This document shows, in pieces, positions 26,357 through 35,285 of a stretch of DNA of 64,000 bases. The stretch is from Bosea vaviloviae (GTDB taxonomy: Bacteria; Pseudomonadota; Alphaproteobacteria; Rhizobiales; Beijerinckiaceae). Below the pieces are notes generated by a model. It saw nothing but the letters and a program-made list of their open reading frames with translations. It was not told the origin of the DNA and did not search any database. Position numbers and translations under genes: made by a program. The stretch is taken from NCBI RefSeq assembly GCF_001741865.1, contig NZ_CP017148.1, forward strand, positions 1 through 64,000, written 5' to 3'. Every line of letters starts with the position of its first letter. Within the stretch, counting starts at the first letter, position 1.

Positions 26357-27565
26357 CTAGACCGCCCTCTTCAGAAAGCCGGCAACTTGCCGGTAATTCG
26401 CTGCGACTTCCTCCAGTTCGGCGGCGGAGATCAGATCCTTGATCCGATCCTCCGGGCCCTTGACGCGAGCCGCTGCGATATCGAGCACGCGCTCGGGGCC
26501 AGAATTGCGGTTGTTGAGGACCACCTCGGTCGTGAGCGGCCGCCGGATGGCTTCATAGGTAAGAAGCCCTTTCGGCCCGGGCTGCGCGGCCAGTGAGTGG
26601 GCGAGAACCCGAGCGTCGATGATCGCCTGCGACGCACCGTTCGCGCCCATCGGGTACATCGGGTGCGCCGCATCGCCGAGCAACGTGACCCTCCCCTCTG
26701 TCCACCACGGCAACGGGTCGCGGTCGATCATCGGATACTGGGTGATCTTCTGAGTGTTCTTGAGTAACGCCGAAATGTCGAGGTCCGGCATCTGAAAGCC
26801 GGAGAATCCCGCGATGAAATCCCGGTCTCCTTCACGGGTCCAGTCGGCCTCCTCAGCCGCGCGTGGCCGGTCGTGGCGCACTTCGGCCACCCAGTTGATC
26901 AGAGCCTTGCCGTCGCGAGCGGCGCGCCCGCTGATCGGGTAACAGACGAATTTCACGTCGTGGTCGCCTGCGATGAACATGGTCCGCCCGTCGGCGAAGG
27001 GAGCCTGTAGATTGGCCCCGCGCCACATCATCGTCCCTTCGTAATGCGGAGGCGCTTCTTGCGGATGAAGCTGCCGGCGCACCATCGAACGGAAGCCATC
27101 GGCCCCGATAAGCAGATCGCACTCGTGGCGAGTGCCGTCGGCGAAATCCGTATGCACGCCCCGCTCGTCCTGCGTGAAGCTGGAAACCGCCTTACCGAGC
27201 ACGACCGCATCTTGCCCCATCCGGGAGCGCACCGCCTCGAGCAGCAGGAATTGCAACTCGCCCCGGTGAACCGAATACTGCGGATATTCGAAGCCCGCCT
27301 CGACAGAACGAGGGTCTGACTGGATCAGATGGCCGAAGCGCGTGCGGTATTCGATCGCGCGGGTGCGGATCGCCATTTCGTCGAGAGCGGCGCCAACACC
27401 AAGCCCGTGCAACACGCCCGAAGCATGGGGCATGACGTTAATCCCAACGCCGAGAGGCTGCAGCCTCTCCACCGCTTCGTAGACTCGGACGTCATGCCCC
27501 TTCTCGTGCAGGCACAAGGCCGCTGCCAAACCGCCGATGCCGGCGCCCGAAATGGCGATCTTCAT
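26357..27565 (-). CDS. FAD-dependent aromatic monooxygenase (salicylate/3-hydroxybenzoate hydroxylase-like)
   Basis: 402 residues, group A flavin monooxygenase. FAD motif ISGAGIGGLAAALCLHEKGH, the DG motif LLIGADGFRSMVRRQL and the GD motif VTLLGDAAHPMYPMGANGAS are all present. It would use NAD(P)H and O2 to hydroxylate a phenolic acid in the cytoplasm. Start ATG 27565 has AAGGAGAC upstream; the open frame continues to 27706 but lacks family similarity. It is third after the MhpA-like and marR genes on the same strand. Exact substrate not determinable. Confidence 0.88.
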   Translation of the reverse strand: MKIAISGAGIGGLAAALCLHEKGHDVRVYEAVERLQPLGVGINVMPHASGVLHGLGVGAALDEMAIRTRAIEYRTRFGHLIQSDPRSVEAGFEYPQYSVHRGELQFLLLEAVRSRMGQDAVVLGKAVSSFTQDERGVHTDFADGTRHECDLLIGADGFRSMVRRQLHPQEAPPHYEGTMMWRGANLQAPFADGRTMFIAGDHDVKFVCYPISGRAARDGKALINWVAEVRHDRPRAAEEADWTREGDRDFIAGFSGFQMPDLDISALLKNTQKITQYPMIDRDPLPWWTEGRVTLLGDAAHPMYPMGANGASQAIIDARVLAHSLAAQPGPKGLLTYEAIRRPLTTEVVLNNRNSGPERVLDIAAARVKGPEDRIKDLISAAELEEVAANYRQVAGFLKRAV

Positions 27566-27994
27566 CGTCAAGTCTCCTTCAATGAGGTCTGTTTTTTTCT
27601 TGCCAGGCCGCGAGTTTCGGGCCGTGTCACGCGCTTGATCGCAGAGCCGCACTGCACGCCGGCAAATTGCTGGATGCGTGGCAGAGTCCCGCCGCGCGGC
27701 GGCCACGCTTCAACTTGGCGTCGCGTACTGTCAGCAGATCGAAGATGGCAATGCTAACGCTCGCTGCGATACCGAGCCTTGCGAAGCCCAGTGGACTTGC
27801 TTCTGCTTTATCGTGTCGCCGACACAATGAAGCAGATTTGAGTCTATGACACGCGCCGCTTGCCGATACCCGCCCTACCCGACCACCCGGGCATCACCAC
27901 ACCTTGAGAGCTTCAGGACATTTCCCCACTAATCTTCTTTCCGAAGATGGTAAGGCAGCCTGATCAAATTAGTCAATCGCCCTGACGAAACGCC
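27566..27994. other. Intergenic region upstream of the flavin monooxygenase
   Basis: About 430 bp between the marR stop and the monooxygenase start. An inverted repeat, ATCTTC (27932-27937) and GAAGAT (27943-27948), could be a weak terminator after marR or a regulator site. No gene is supported; short open frames here lack domains. Confidence 0.45.
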
Positions 27995-28465
27995 TCATGG
28001 CATGAGGGTGTCAAAGGTCGATCCATACGCCGCCAGACCCTTCAACATCATGTTCATGCTCTCTTCGCCCAGTTCCGAGCGCATCTCACGCTCGGCGATG
28101 TCGACGGCGGCGCGGAAGTCTTCGAGCCACGCCAACCCAGCAGGCGTGAAGGCGACGATGCGGGCGCGACGGTCGCTCGGATCGGCGGCACGTGTGATCA
28201 GTCCCAGCGCAGCGCATTGGTCGACCAGCTCGCCCATCGCTTGCTTGCTCATCGAGGCCCGCCGAGCAAGTTCGGTAAGCCGCGTGCCATCCACGTCGAG
28301 ATTGCGCGTGAGGCTGACATGCGCGATGCGCGTTTCGGCGTGCCCGCATTCCTTCATCAGATACAGAACGCGGGCCTCAAAGCGCCCGACGGCATTGTTC
28401 AGGAGTCGGCCGATATTGGCGTGACGCCAGGCACTTCGCGACGTCCTGCTATCTGGCTGGGCCAT
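27995..28465 (-). CDS. MarR-family transcriptional regulator
   Basis: 156 residues. The winged-helix core is seen as TRLTELARRASMSKQAMGEL, then GLITRAADPSDRRARIVAFT, with the conserved DxRxR-type wing. ATG 28465 (MAQPDSRTSRSAW) is preferred because the N-terminal extension to 28597 is unlike the family. It lies between two flavin monooxygenase genes and probably represses one or both until a phenolic ligand is bound. Confidence 0.88.
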   Translation of the reverse strand: MAQPDSRTSRSAWRHANIGRLLNNAVGRFEARVLYLMKECGHAETRIAHVSLTRNLDVDGTRLTELARRASMSKQAMGELVDQCAALGLITRAADPSDRRARIVAFTPAGLAWLEDFRAAVDIAEREMRSELGEESMNMMLKGLAAYGSTFDTLMP

Positions 28466-28684
28466 GCTGTGCGAATCGCTTTTCCAAGGTCGGGGCCGGA
28501 TGGGAGATTCGGCGGAGCAACCATACCAGCCACGCCGGCCCGGCAAGAGAAGCGTTGAGGAGGTCGGGATAACGCCCTGGCGGCAAACCGATCGCAACGA
28601 CGGGATCGTTGCCTAACCCATTGAGGAAGGTTCTGCGATACCCGGGCGATGTGGACGGACTATCGCTGGGCCTTCCCTTTCAGG

Positions 28685-28900
28685 CTACAGCTTGATCGAG
28701 ACCGGAAGATGGTCACTGGGCGCACCGGCGGCGTCAAGACAGGCGCGCAGTACGTTCCGGTCTGCCACCTGGTTGGCCAGCAGAAAGATCAGACGGATAT
28801 TGAACGCAGCGCTTTCCTCAAGAGTCAGTCCCTCGTGCTTCCGGCAGAAGGCCTCGTAAAAATCATCGGGAGCCGGAATGGCGATTGTTTCGACGTTCAT
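28685..28900 (-). CDS. Small protein, DUF2783-like
   Basis: 71 residues, with IPAPDDFYEAFCRKHEGLTL, then ESAAFNIRLIFLLANQVADR and LRACLDAAG. I recognise it as resembling the DUF2783 family, small proteins encoded directly after MhpA-type flavin hydroxylases. It overlaps the end of the upstream hydroxylase gene by 4 bp (ATGA), so the two are translationally coupled. Its role is unknown; a subunit or chaperone of the hydroxylase would fit. Confidence 0.75.
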   Translation of the reverse strand: MNVETIAIPAPDDFYEAFCRKHEGLTLEESAAFNIRLIFLLANQVADRNVLRACLDAAGAPSDHLPVSIKL

Positions 28901-30528
28901 TCCCCGGCTCCTTGATTTTCGGCCGTACCAGCCCCGAGAGCCGCCGCGAGTAAAGCGTGAACGCTATCCTCGCCGACTTCGTCCAGATGCCCGGCGATAT
29001 GGAGATCCGGCCGGATCAGCACCGCCTCGTGCCGGGACAGGCCGAGCCGCTCGCTCAGCTCCCCAGCCGGGTCCCTGATGTCGGCTCCGTCTCCCTGGCC
29101 GATGGAAAGGACCTTCAACATCGCATGTTCCGGCGCGGGCGTGGCGGGATTGCGCGTAAGCAGAATGAAGCTCGACCCGTCCCTGACGAGATCGACGAGG
29201 GTGCCCGAGCGACCGTCAGCATAGCCGATGCGCGCATTGGGGACGGAGCCTCCGCCTCCAAAGGCGATGAAGGGGGACGTCGGATACGCGAAGGCCTCGG
29301 ACAGCCTGCCGGTGTTGACGAGGGCTCGGGCGAACGGGTAGCGCCGTGCCAGCGCGATCACCTGCTCCTGAATGAGACGCTCCTGGACCGTCGTGGGGGA
29401 GACGAAGCGCAGGCTGCGGGAGGCGATCTTGGTGTTGTGGATGGCGGCGGCGCGGCGCTCCGCGTCGTAACTGTCGAGCAGTCGCTCAGGCGCCAGTCCC
29501 GCCAGCACCAGCGCAAGTTTCCAGCCGAGGTTGTCGGCATCCTGGATGCCGCTATTGCCGCCGCGGGCGCCGAAAGGCGGAAAGACGTGGGCGCTGTCGC
29601 CGGCAAAGAGGATGCGATCCCGGCGGAAATCGTCGAGCAGATGGGTTCGCGAGGCCCAAGGGCCATACCAGACGAGATCGAAGGCGACGTCGGGACCAAG
29701 CAACCGCCGCAGCAGAGCGTGACAGGTTTCCTCGCTCGGCTCCGTGTCGTCGCCGGCATCGAGCTGAAAGTCGATCCGCCAAATCCCGTCAGCCATCGGG
29801 TGGCGCCACACGGCGCGCCCGTCGTTGGCGCGCGTGCGGATCCAGGTCCATCTTTCGTCGGGAAGCGCGTCGGCAAATCGTACGTCGCAGATCAGCCAGC
29901 GCTCGGTGCCTTTCGCAGGATAGGTCGGCAAGGCGAGACAGTTGCGCAGCGTGCTGTTCAGTCCCCCGCAATCGACCACCCAGTCGGCCTCGATCTCGTA
30001 GCGGCCTCCGGACCATTCGACCTCCAGCGTGACGAAGTCATCGTTCGCGCGCACCCCGGTCAGCTTGTTGCCCCAGCGGATGTCGGTCAGCGGATGTCCG
30101 TGCAGCCGCTCGGCGAGAAACCATTCGACGTAGAACTGCTGAATGTTGAGGAAGGGCGGCTGGCAGGACAGATTCCCGCGCGCAGCGTCGAAGGAATAGA
30201 CGACCTCGTCCTCGACCAGCGACCGTCCGATCGACCAGGCGACCCCCTTGGACGCGATACGATCGAAAACGCCGAGCCGGTCGAATATCTCGAGGCTCTT
30301 CTGCGCATAGACGATGCCCCGCGAGGCCGAGCCCCGGACGCCGACCGTGTCATCCTCGTCCAATAGAACGACATGCTGCCCACGGGCCGCCAGATCGCAT
30401 GCCAGCGTGAGGCCGCTCAATCCGCCGCCCACGACCACGACCGGGTGGCGGGTCCGCGCCCCTCCGTCCAAGGGCGTGTAGGTGGCAAAGGTCGGTATCC
30501 GGTACCCGTCCCGAGTGCTCTCGATCAC
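28897..30528 (-). CDS. FAD-dependent hydroxylase, MhpA-like (3-(3-hydroxyphenyl)propionate-type)
   Basis: About 543 residues. FAD motif VVVVGGGLSGLTLACDLAAR, a DG-type motif read as DWVVDCGGLNSTLRNCL, and GD motif ILFAGDSAHVFPPFGARGGN, followed by a C-terminal thioredoxin-like region (about 430-543) as in MhpA and phenol hydroxylases. The chosen GTG 30528 has AGGAGG nine bases upstream; ATG 30546 in frame is an alternative. It would hydroxylate a phenolic substrate using NADH. It is divergent from the liv-type operon at 30715. Confidence 0.87.
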   Translation of the reverse strand: MIESTRDGYRIPTFATYTPLDGGARTRHPVVVVGGGLSGLTLACDLAARGQHVVLLDEDDTVGVRGSASRGIVYAQKSLEIFDRLGVFDRIASKGVAWSIGRSLVEDEVVYSFDAARGNLSCQPPFLNIQQFYVEWFLAERLHGHPLTDIRWGNKLTGVRANDDFVTLEVEWSGGRYEIEADWVVDCGGLNSTLRNCLALPTYPAKGTERWLICDVRFADALPDERWTWIRTRANDGRAVWRHPMADGIWRIDFQLDAGDDTEPSEETCHALLRRLLGPDVAFDLVWYGPWASRTHLLDDFRRDRILFAGDSAHVFPPFGARGGNSGIQDADNLGWKLALVLAGLAPERLLDSYDAERRAAAIHNTKIASRSLRFVSPTTVQERLIQEQVIALARRYPFARALVNTGRLSEAFAYPTSPFIAFGGGGSVPNARIGYADGRSGTLVDLVRDGSSFILLTRNPATPAPEHAMLKVLSIGQGDGADIRDPAGELSERLGLSRHEAVLIRPDLHIAGHLDEVGEDSVHALLAAALGAGTAENQGAGE

Positions 30529-30714
30529 GAAGCATGACCTCCTCATGGCTACGGATTGACGTTCGCCGCTTCGACACCCAGCGACCCAAGGTCGCCGATA
30601 GCGCGTAGCCGACCAAGAAAGCGTCCCCTCAGAAGGGGGACATTGCGGCCGGCCCGACCGTCTTAACTGCAATCAATTAATCCGGCGATCGAACCGGTTC
30701 TCAGGGAGGGAAAC

Positions 30715-31851
30715 ATGCGAGCACTCGTTCTTGCGGGGCTTTTGTCCGTGGCTGCGGCTCCAGCTCCAGCTCAAGACACCGTGACAATCGGGGCAGTGCT
30801 GTCGGTGACGGGCGCGGCCGCCTTCCTTGGAGAGCCCGAGGAAAAGACCCTGCGGATCTATGTCGACAAGCTCAATGCCGAAGGCGGTCTGCTCGGCAAG
30901 CAGATCAAGCTCGTGATCTACGACGACGGCAGCGATGCCAACAAGGCCCGGACCTTCGCGACCCGCCTTCTGGACGACGGCAAGATCGCCGCGATGATCG
31001 GCGGAACCACGACCGGCGCTTCCATGGCGATGCTTCCCGTGTTCGAGGAGCGTGGCGTCCCGTTCATCTCGCTTGCCAGCGGCATCAGCATCATCGAACC
31101 GGTGCGCAAGTTCGTCTTCAAGGTTCCGCACACCGACAGGATGGCTTGCGAGCGGATCTTCGAGGACATGAAGGCACGCGGCCTTTCGAAGGTCGGCCTG
31201 ATCTCAGGCAGCGACGGGCTCGGTCAGTCGATGCGCGATCAATGCGTCGCCGTCGCGCCCAGGTTCGGCGTGCAGATCGTCGCCGACGAGAAATACGGCG
31301 CACGCGACAGCGACATGACGGCCCAGCTGGCCAAGATCAAAGCGGTGGCCGGACTCCAGGCCGTCCTCAACGCCGGCGCAGGGCAAAGCCCCGCCATCGT
31401 CACCCGCAACTTCGCCCAGCTCGGCTTCTCGAACGTCGCGCTGTATCAGAGCCACGGTGTGGCCTCGAAGAGTTTCATCGAGCTGACAGGCGCCGCCTCG
31501 GAAGGCGTTCGCCTCCCCTCTGCAGCGTTGCTGATCGCGGGCCAGCTGCCCGCCTCGGACATCCAGAAGCCCGTGGTGATGGCTTACAAGCAGACCTACG
31601 AAGCGGCCACCGGCCAACCGGTCTCAACGTTCGGCGGACATGCCTACGACGCGCTGATGATCGTGGCGGACGCCGCGAAACGGGCCAAATCCCTCGACCC
31701 CGAAAAGCTTCGCGACGCGATCGAGACGACGAAGGAGTTCGTCGGCACGGGCGGCGTCTTCAGCTTCGACAGCCAGGACCATCTCGGCCTCGGGCCCTCC
31801 GCCTTCAAGATGATCGTCATCAAGAACGGCGATTGGACGCTGGCCAACTAG
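30715..31851 (+). CDS. ABC transporter substrate-binding protein (Liv type)
   Basis: 378 residues. Signal peptide with cleavage after PAPA/Q, then TVTIGAVLSVTGAAAFLGEP as in branched-chain amino acid receptors. Subfamily features are KLVIYDDGSDANKARTFATR and MIGGTTTGASMAMLPVFEER. Many such receptors bind aromatic acids instead of amino acids; the surrounding flavin hydroxylases support that here. The start is preceded by AGGGAGGGAAAC. It leads the operon with the four other Liv components. Confidence 0.92.
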   Translation: MRALVLAGLLSVAAAPAPAQDTVTIGAVLSVTGAAAFLGEPEEKTLRIYVDKLNAEGGLLGKQIKLVIYDDGSDANKARTFATRLLDDGKIAAMIGGTTTGASMAMLPVFEERGVPFISLASGISIIEPVRKFVFKVPHTDRMACERIFEDMKARGLSKVGLISGSDGLGQSMRDQCVAVAPRFGVQIVADEKYGARDSDMTAQLAKIKAVAGLQAVLNAGAGQSPAIVTRNFAQLGFSNVALYQSHGVASKSFIELTGAASEGVRLPSAALLIAGQLPASDIQKPVVMAYKQTYEAATGQPVSTFGGHAYDALMIVADAAKRAKSLDPEKLRDAIETTKEFVGTGGVFSFDSQDHLGLGPSAFKMIVIKNGDWTLAN

Positions 31852-31932
31852 GCCGCCCCCCGAACTGCTACCGGCACCACGACCGAACCGCCGAGTCGAA
31901 CCTCAACGCATCACGTAGACCGGGCAAGCGTC

Positions 31933-32805
31933 ATGGCTGAACTGCTACAGTACCTCGCGACGGGCATAACGATCGGGTCGGTCTATGCGCTCGTCGCCCT
32001 GGGGTTCACGCTGATCTACAACTGCTCCGGCATCGTGAATTTCGCGCAGGGTGAGTTCGTGATGATCGGGGGCATGGTCACGGTTGCCCTCACAGCGTAC
32101 GGGCTGCCCCTCGAGGCGGCAGCAGCCGGCGCGGTGGCCGTGGCGATCATGGTCGGCATCGCGATCTACATCTTCGCAGTCGCACCAGCCGCACGCGCGT
32201 CGCCCGTGACGATCATCATCATCACGATCGGCGTCTCGATCTTCCTGCGCGGCTCTGCCCAGATCCTGTTCGGCAAACAGTTCCATGGCCTGAAGCCGTT
32301 CCTCACCGAGGAGCCGGTCATGATCTTTGGCGCGGCCGTGCAGTCACAGGCCTTCCTTGTCATCGGCGGGATGGCGGCGGCATCGCTCGTCTTCTGGCTC
32401 CTGCTGGAACGGACGCTGGTCGGCAAGGCGCTGCTGGCCACGGCTGCCAACCGGCTCGCGGCCCAGTTGGTCGGAATCGACCTGCGGCGCATCATGCTGA
32501 TCGCCTTCGGCGGGTCTGCCGCGATCGGAGCGATCGCGGGCATTCTCGTCACGCCGATCACCCTGACCAGCTACGACGTCGGCACGATGCTCGCACTGAA
32601 AGGCTTCGCTGCTGCGATGCTGGGCGGGATGGGCAGTCCTCTCGGCGCCGTCGCGGGCGGCCTGCTGCTCGGCCTCGCCGAGGCGCTTGCGGCCGGGTAT
32701 CTCAGCTCCGCCTACAAGGACGCGATCGCGTTTCTCGCCACCTTCGCCGTGCTCCTGCTCGCGCCCAACGGGTTGCTCGGGCGGCGCAGCATCAATCGCG
32801 TGTGA
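31933..32805 (+). CDS. Liv-type ABC transporter permease (LivH-like)
   Basis: 290 residues with about eight hydrophobic segments. LivH motifs are visible: LVALGFTLIYNCSGIVNFAQ near the start and LKGFAAAMLGGMGSPLGAVA near the end. Forms the membrane channel with the LivM-like product, whose GTG start overlaps this gene's TGA. Confidence 0.93.
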   Translation: MAELLQYLATGITIGSVYALVALGFTLIYNCSGIVNFAQGEFVMIGGMVTVALTAYGLPLEAAAAGAVAVAIMVGIAIYIFAVAPAARASPVTIIIITIGVSIFLRGSAQILFGKQFHGLKPFLTEEPVMIFGAAVQSQAFLVIGGMAAASLVFWLLLERTLVGKALLATAANRLAAQLVGIDLRRIMLIAFGGSAAIGAIAGILVTPITLTSYDVGTMLALKGFAAAMLGGMGSPLGAVAGGLLLGLAEALAAGYLSSAYKDAIAFLATFAVLLLAPNGLLGRRSINRV

Positions 32806-33755
32806 GCCAAATGCCCTACCGCCTCAGCGACCGTCACCTCGTCGTCGCCGCCCTGGCCGGCGTCATCGTCCTGTTGGGTTGGCTTTTGCCAAACGCGTAT
32901 TTTCTCCGGATCGCCACCCTCGTCTGGATCTTCGCGCTCGCCACGTTGGGGCTGACGGTGCTTATCGGGCAGGCGGGTCAGGTCAGCCTCGGACAGGCCG
33001 GCTTCTTCGGCATCGGCGCCTACAGCGCCGCGATCCTCCCAACCCACTTTGGCGTGTCGCCGCTCGTGACCCCTATTGTCGGCGCGTTCATTTCGGGCGC
33101 TCTCGCCTTCGTTGTCGGCCGGCCGATCCTGCGCTTGAAGGGACATTATCTTGCCATCGCGACCCTTGGCCTCGGCTTCCTCATCAGCATGGTGTTGACG
33201 AACGAGGCCGGCTGGACTGGTGGGCCCGACGGGATGCAGGTGCAACGACCTGTGGTCTTCGGCATGAACCTCCGGCAGCCCGCGGCCTGGTACTGGATCA
33301 GCGCGATCAGCTTGCTGATCGGTGGCTGGCTCGTGCTGAACCTTGATGGGACCACGACAGGCCGAGCCTTTCGCGCCCTCCGCGACAGCGAAGTTGCTGC
33401 CAGCGTGATGGGCATCGACGTCAGCCGAATGAAGCTGCGCGCCTTCGTCCTCGCCGCCATCTATGCCTCGTTCGCCGGGTCGCTGCTGGGCCTCTCGAAC
33501 GGCTTCGTCACACCTGACCAGTCCAGTTTCCTGCAGTCGGTCGAGATGGTCACCATGTCGGTCCTGGGCGGGGTTCATTCCGTGGTCGGCGCGATCGTAG
33601 GTTCGGCCATACTGGTGCTCCTGCCGCAGATGCTGACCGTCATGCAGGATTACGAAACCCTCGTCCTGGGCGCGATCGTCGTCGTGGTCATGATCTTCCT
33701 GCCTGGTGGCGTCGTGCCGGCACTTGCCGCACTCACGAAACGGCGGACGCGATGA
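32802..33755 (+). CDS. Liv-type ABC transporter permease (LivM-like)
   Basis: 317 residues, about nine membrane segments. Motifs: LTVLIGQAGQVSLGQAGFFG, and ATLGLGFLISMVLTNEAGWT with the TGGPDG sequence after it, then FRALRDSEVAASVMGIDVSR for ATPase contact. GTG start overlaps the livH-like stop; its own end overlaps the start of the ATPase gene by 4 bp. Confidence 0.93.
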   Translation: MSQMPYRLSDRHLVVAALAGVIVLLGWLLPNAYFLRIATLVWIFALATLGLTVLIGQAGQVSLGQAGFFGIGAYSAAILPTHFGVSPLVTPIVGAFISGALAFVVGRPILRLKGHYLAIATLGLGFLISMVLTNEAGWTGGPDGMQVQRPVVFGMNLRQPAAWYWISAISLLIGGWLVLNLDGTTTGRAFRALRDSEVAASVMGIDVSRMKLRAFVLAAIYASFAGSLLGLSNGFVTPDQSSFLQSVEMVTMSVLGGVHSVVGAIVGSAILVLLPQMLTVMQDYETLVLGAIVVVVMIFLPGGVVPALAALTKRRTR

Positions 33756-34534
33756 ACATCTTGCGCGCCCACGACGTCTCGATCGCCTTCGGCGGCGTAA
33801 AGGCCCTGAACGAGGTCGGATTCGACGCGATTCCCGGCGAAGTCCTGGCGATCATCGGTCCCAACGGGGCCGGAAAGACGACGCTTTTCAATGTCGTCTC
33901 AGGTCTCTATCGGCCATCGAGCGGACACGTAGAGCTCAATGGCCGGGACATCAACGGACTGCCGCCCCATCGGCTCGCGGGCATGGGGCTGTCTCGGACC
34001 TTCCAAAATCTACAGGTCTTCACGGAAATGAGCCTGCTCGACAACGTGCTGGTCGGCCGTCATCTGCAGGAACGCCACAGCTTCCTCGGCGACCTGCTGC
34101 GCCTTCCGAGCGTAGCGAGGCAATATGATGCCAGCAAATCGCGGGCCGCAGAGCTCGTCCGTCGAGTAGGCTTGGAAGCGCAGACATCGGCAATGGCAGG
34201 AACCCTGCCCTATGGCGCCCTCAGGCGGCTCGAGATCGCCAGGGCGCTTGCGACCGAACCAAAGGTTCTCATGCTCGACGAGCCTGCCGCGGGGTGCAAC
34301 CCCGCAGAGACGCGCGAGCTGGGCGCGCTCATCAGATCGCTGGCCGACGATGGCCGGGCCGTGGTCCTGGTCGAGCACGACATGCGCCTCGTCATGTCGA
34401 TCTCTGATCGTATCGTCGTACTCGATCGAGGGCGCGTGATCGCCAAGGGCGCGCCGGCCGACATCCGTTCGAACGCAGCGGTCATCGAAGCCTATCTCGG
34501 CCGCCTCGGTGCAGAGGAGGCAGCCCGTGCTTGA
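33752..34534 (+). CDS. Liv-type ABC transporter ATP-binding protein (LivG-like)
   Basis: 260 residues. Walker A GPNGAGKTT, Q-loop RTFQNLQVFTEMSLLDNVLV, signature LPYGALRRLEIARALA (the YG variant usual for LivG) and Walker B VLMLDEPAAGCNPAET. It drives import together with the LivF-like ATPase, whose start lies inside this gene's end. Confidence 0.93.
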   Translation: MNILRAHDVSIAFGGVKALNEVGFDAIPGEVLAIIGPNGAGKTTLFNVVSGLYRPSSGHVELNGRDINGLPPHRLAGMGLSRTFQNLQVFTEMSLLDNVLVGRHLQERHSFLGDLLRLPSVARQYDASKSRAAELVRRVGLEAQTSAMAGTLPYGALRRLEIARALATEPKVLMLDEPAAGCNPAETRELGALIRSLADDGRAVVLVEHDMRLVMSISDRIVVLDRGRVIAKGAPADIRSNAAVIEAYLGRLGAEEAARA

Positions 34535-35228
34535 GGTCTCCGGAGCGTCGGGCGGCTACGGCCCGATCCAAATTCTCCATGGCCTGTCGCTGCGCGTCGA
34601 CAAGGCCGAACTCGTTGCCTTGGTGGGTTCAAACGGCGCCGGCAAGACGACGCTGCTGCGCTCGATCTCCGGCCTGCAGCCACTGACGTCCGGGGATATC
34701 CGTCTCGACGGCGAGCCGATCCGGCACATGCCGGCCCATCTGCGCGTGGTCCGCGGCCTCGCCCATGTGCCGGAGGGCCGACAGGTCTTCGGGCCCCTCT
34801 CAGTCGAGGACAACCTCCGGCTGGGAGCCTATCTGGACCGGAGCGGCGCCGTCGCGCGGAAGAGGGACCGCGTCTTCGATCTGTTTCCGGCGCTCGCGGA
34901 GAAGCGACATGCGGCGGCGGGGGGCTTGTCGGGCGGGCAGCAACAGATGCTCGCCATTGGGCGCGCCCTGATGTCCTCTCCGCGGGTCTTGATGCTTGAC
35001 GAGCCGTCCATGGGGCTCGCCCCCAACTTGGTCGATACCATTCTCGACATCGTAGGTCAGCTCACGCGCGACGGCATGGCCATTCTCCTGGTCGAGCAAA
35101 ATGCCGTGGCCGCGCTTCGCATCGCAACCCGAGGCTATGTCATCGAGACCGGACGGATCACGCAGGCCGATACCGCCAAAGCGCTGTTGGGGGACGAACG
35201 CTTGCGAGCGGCGTACCTCGGCGAATGA
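34527..35228 (+). CDS. Liv-type ABC transporter ATP-binding protein (LivF-like)
   Basis: 233 residues. Walker A GSNGAGKTT, VPEGRQVFGPLSVEDNLRLG typical of LivF, signature LSGGQQQMLAIGRALM and Walker B VLMLDEPSMGLAPNLVD. GTG 34527 is selected because GAGGAGG stands just upstream and the family N-terminus begins there; an earlier in-frame GTG at 34509 is less likely. It completes a five-gene importer. Confidence 0.92.
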   Translation: MLEVSGASGGYGPIQILHGLSLRVDKAELVALVGSNGAGKTTLLRSISGLQPLTSGDIRLDGEPIRHMPAHLRVVRGLAHVPEGRQVFGPLSVEDNLRLGAYLDRSGAVARKRDRVFDLFPALAEKRHAAAGGLSGGQQQMLAIGRALMSSPRVLMLDEPSMGLAPNLVDTILDIVGQLTRDGMAILLVEQNAVAALRIATRGYVIETGRITQADTAKALLGDERLRAAYLGE

Positions 35229-35285
35229 CGACCGGGCGATAGAGGTGCATCCGTCGAAAATGAAACAACCTGAGGAGGAACGGAC

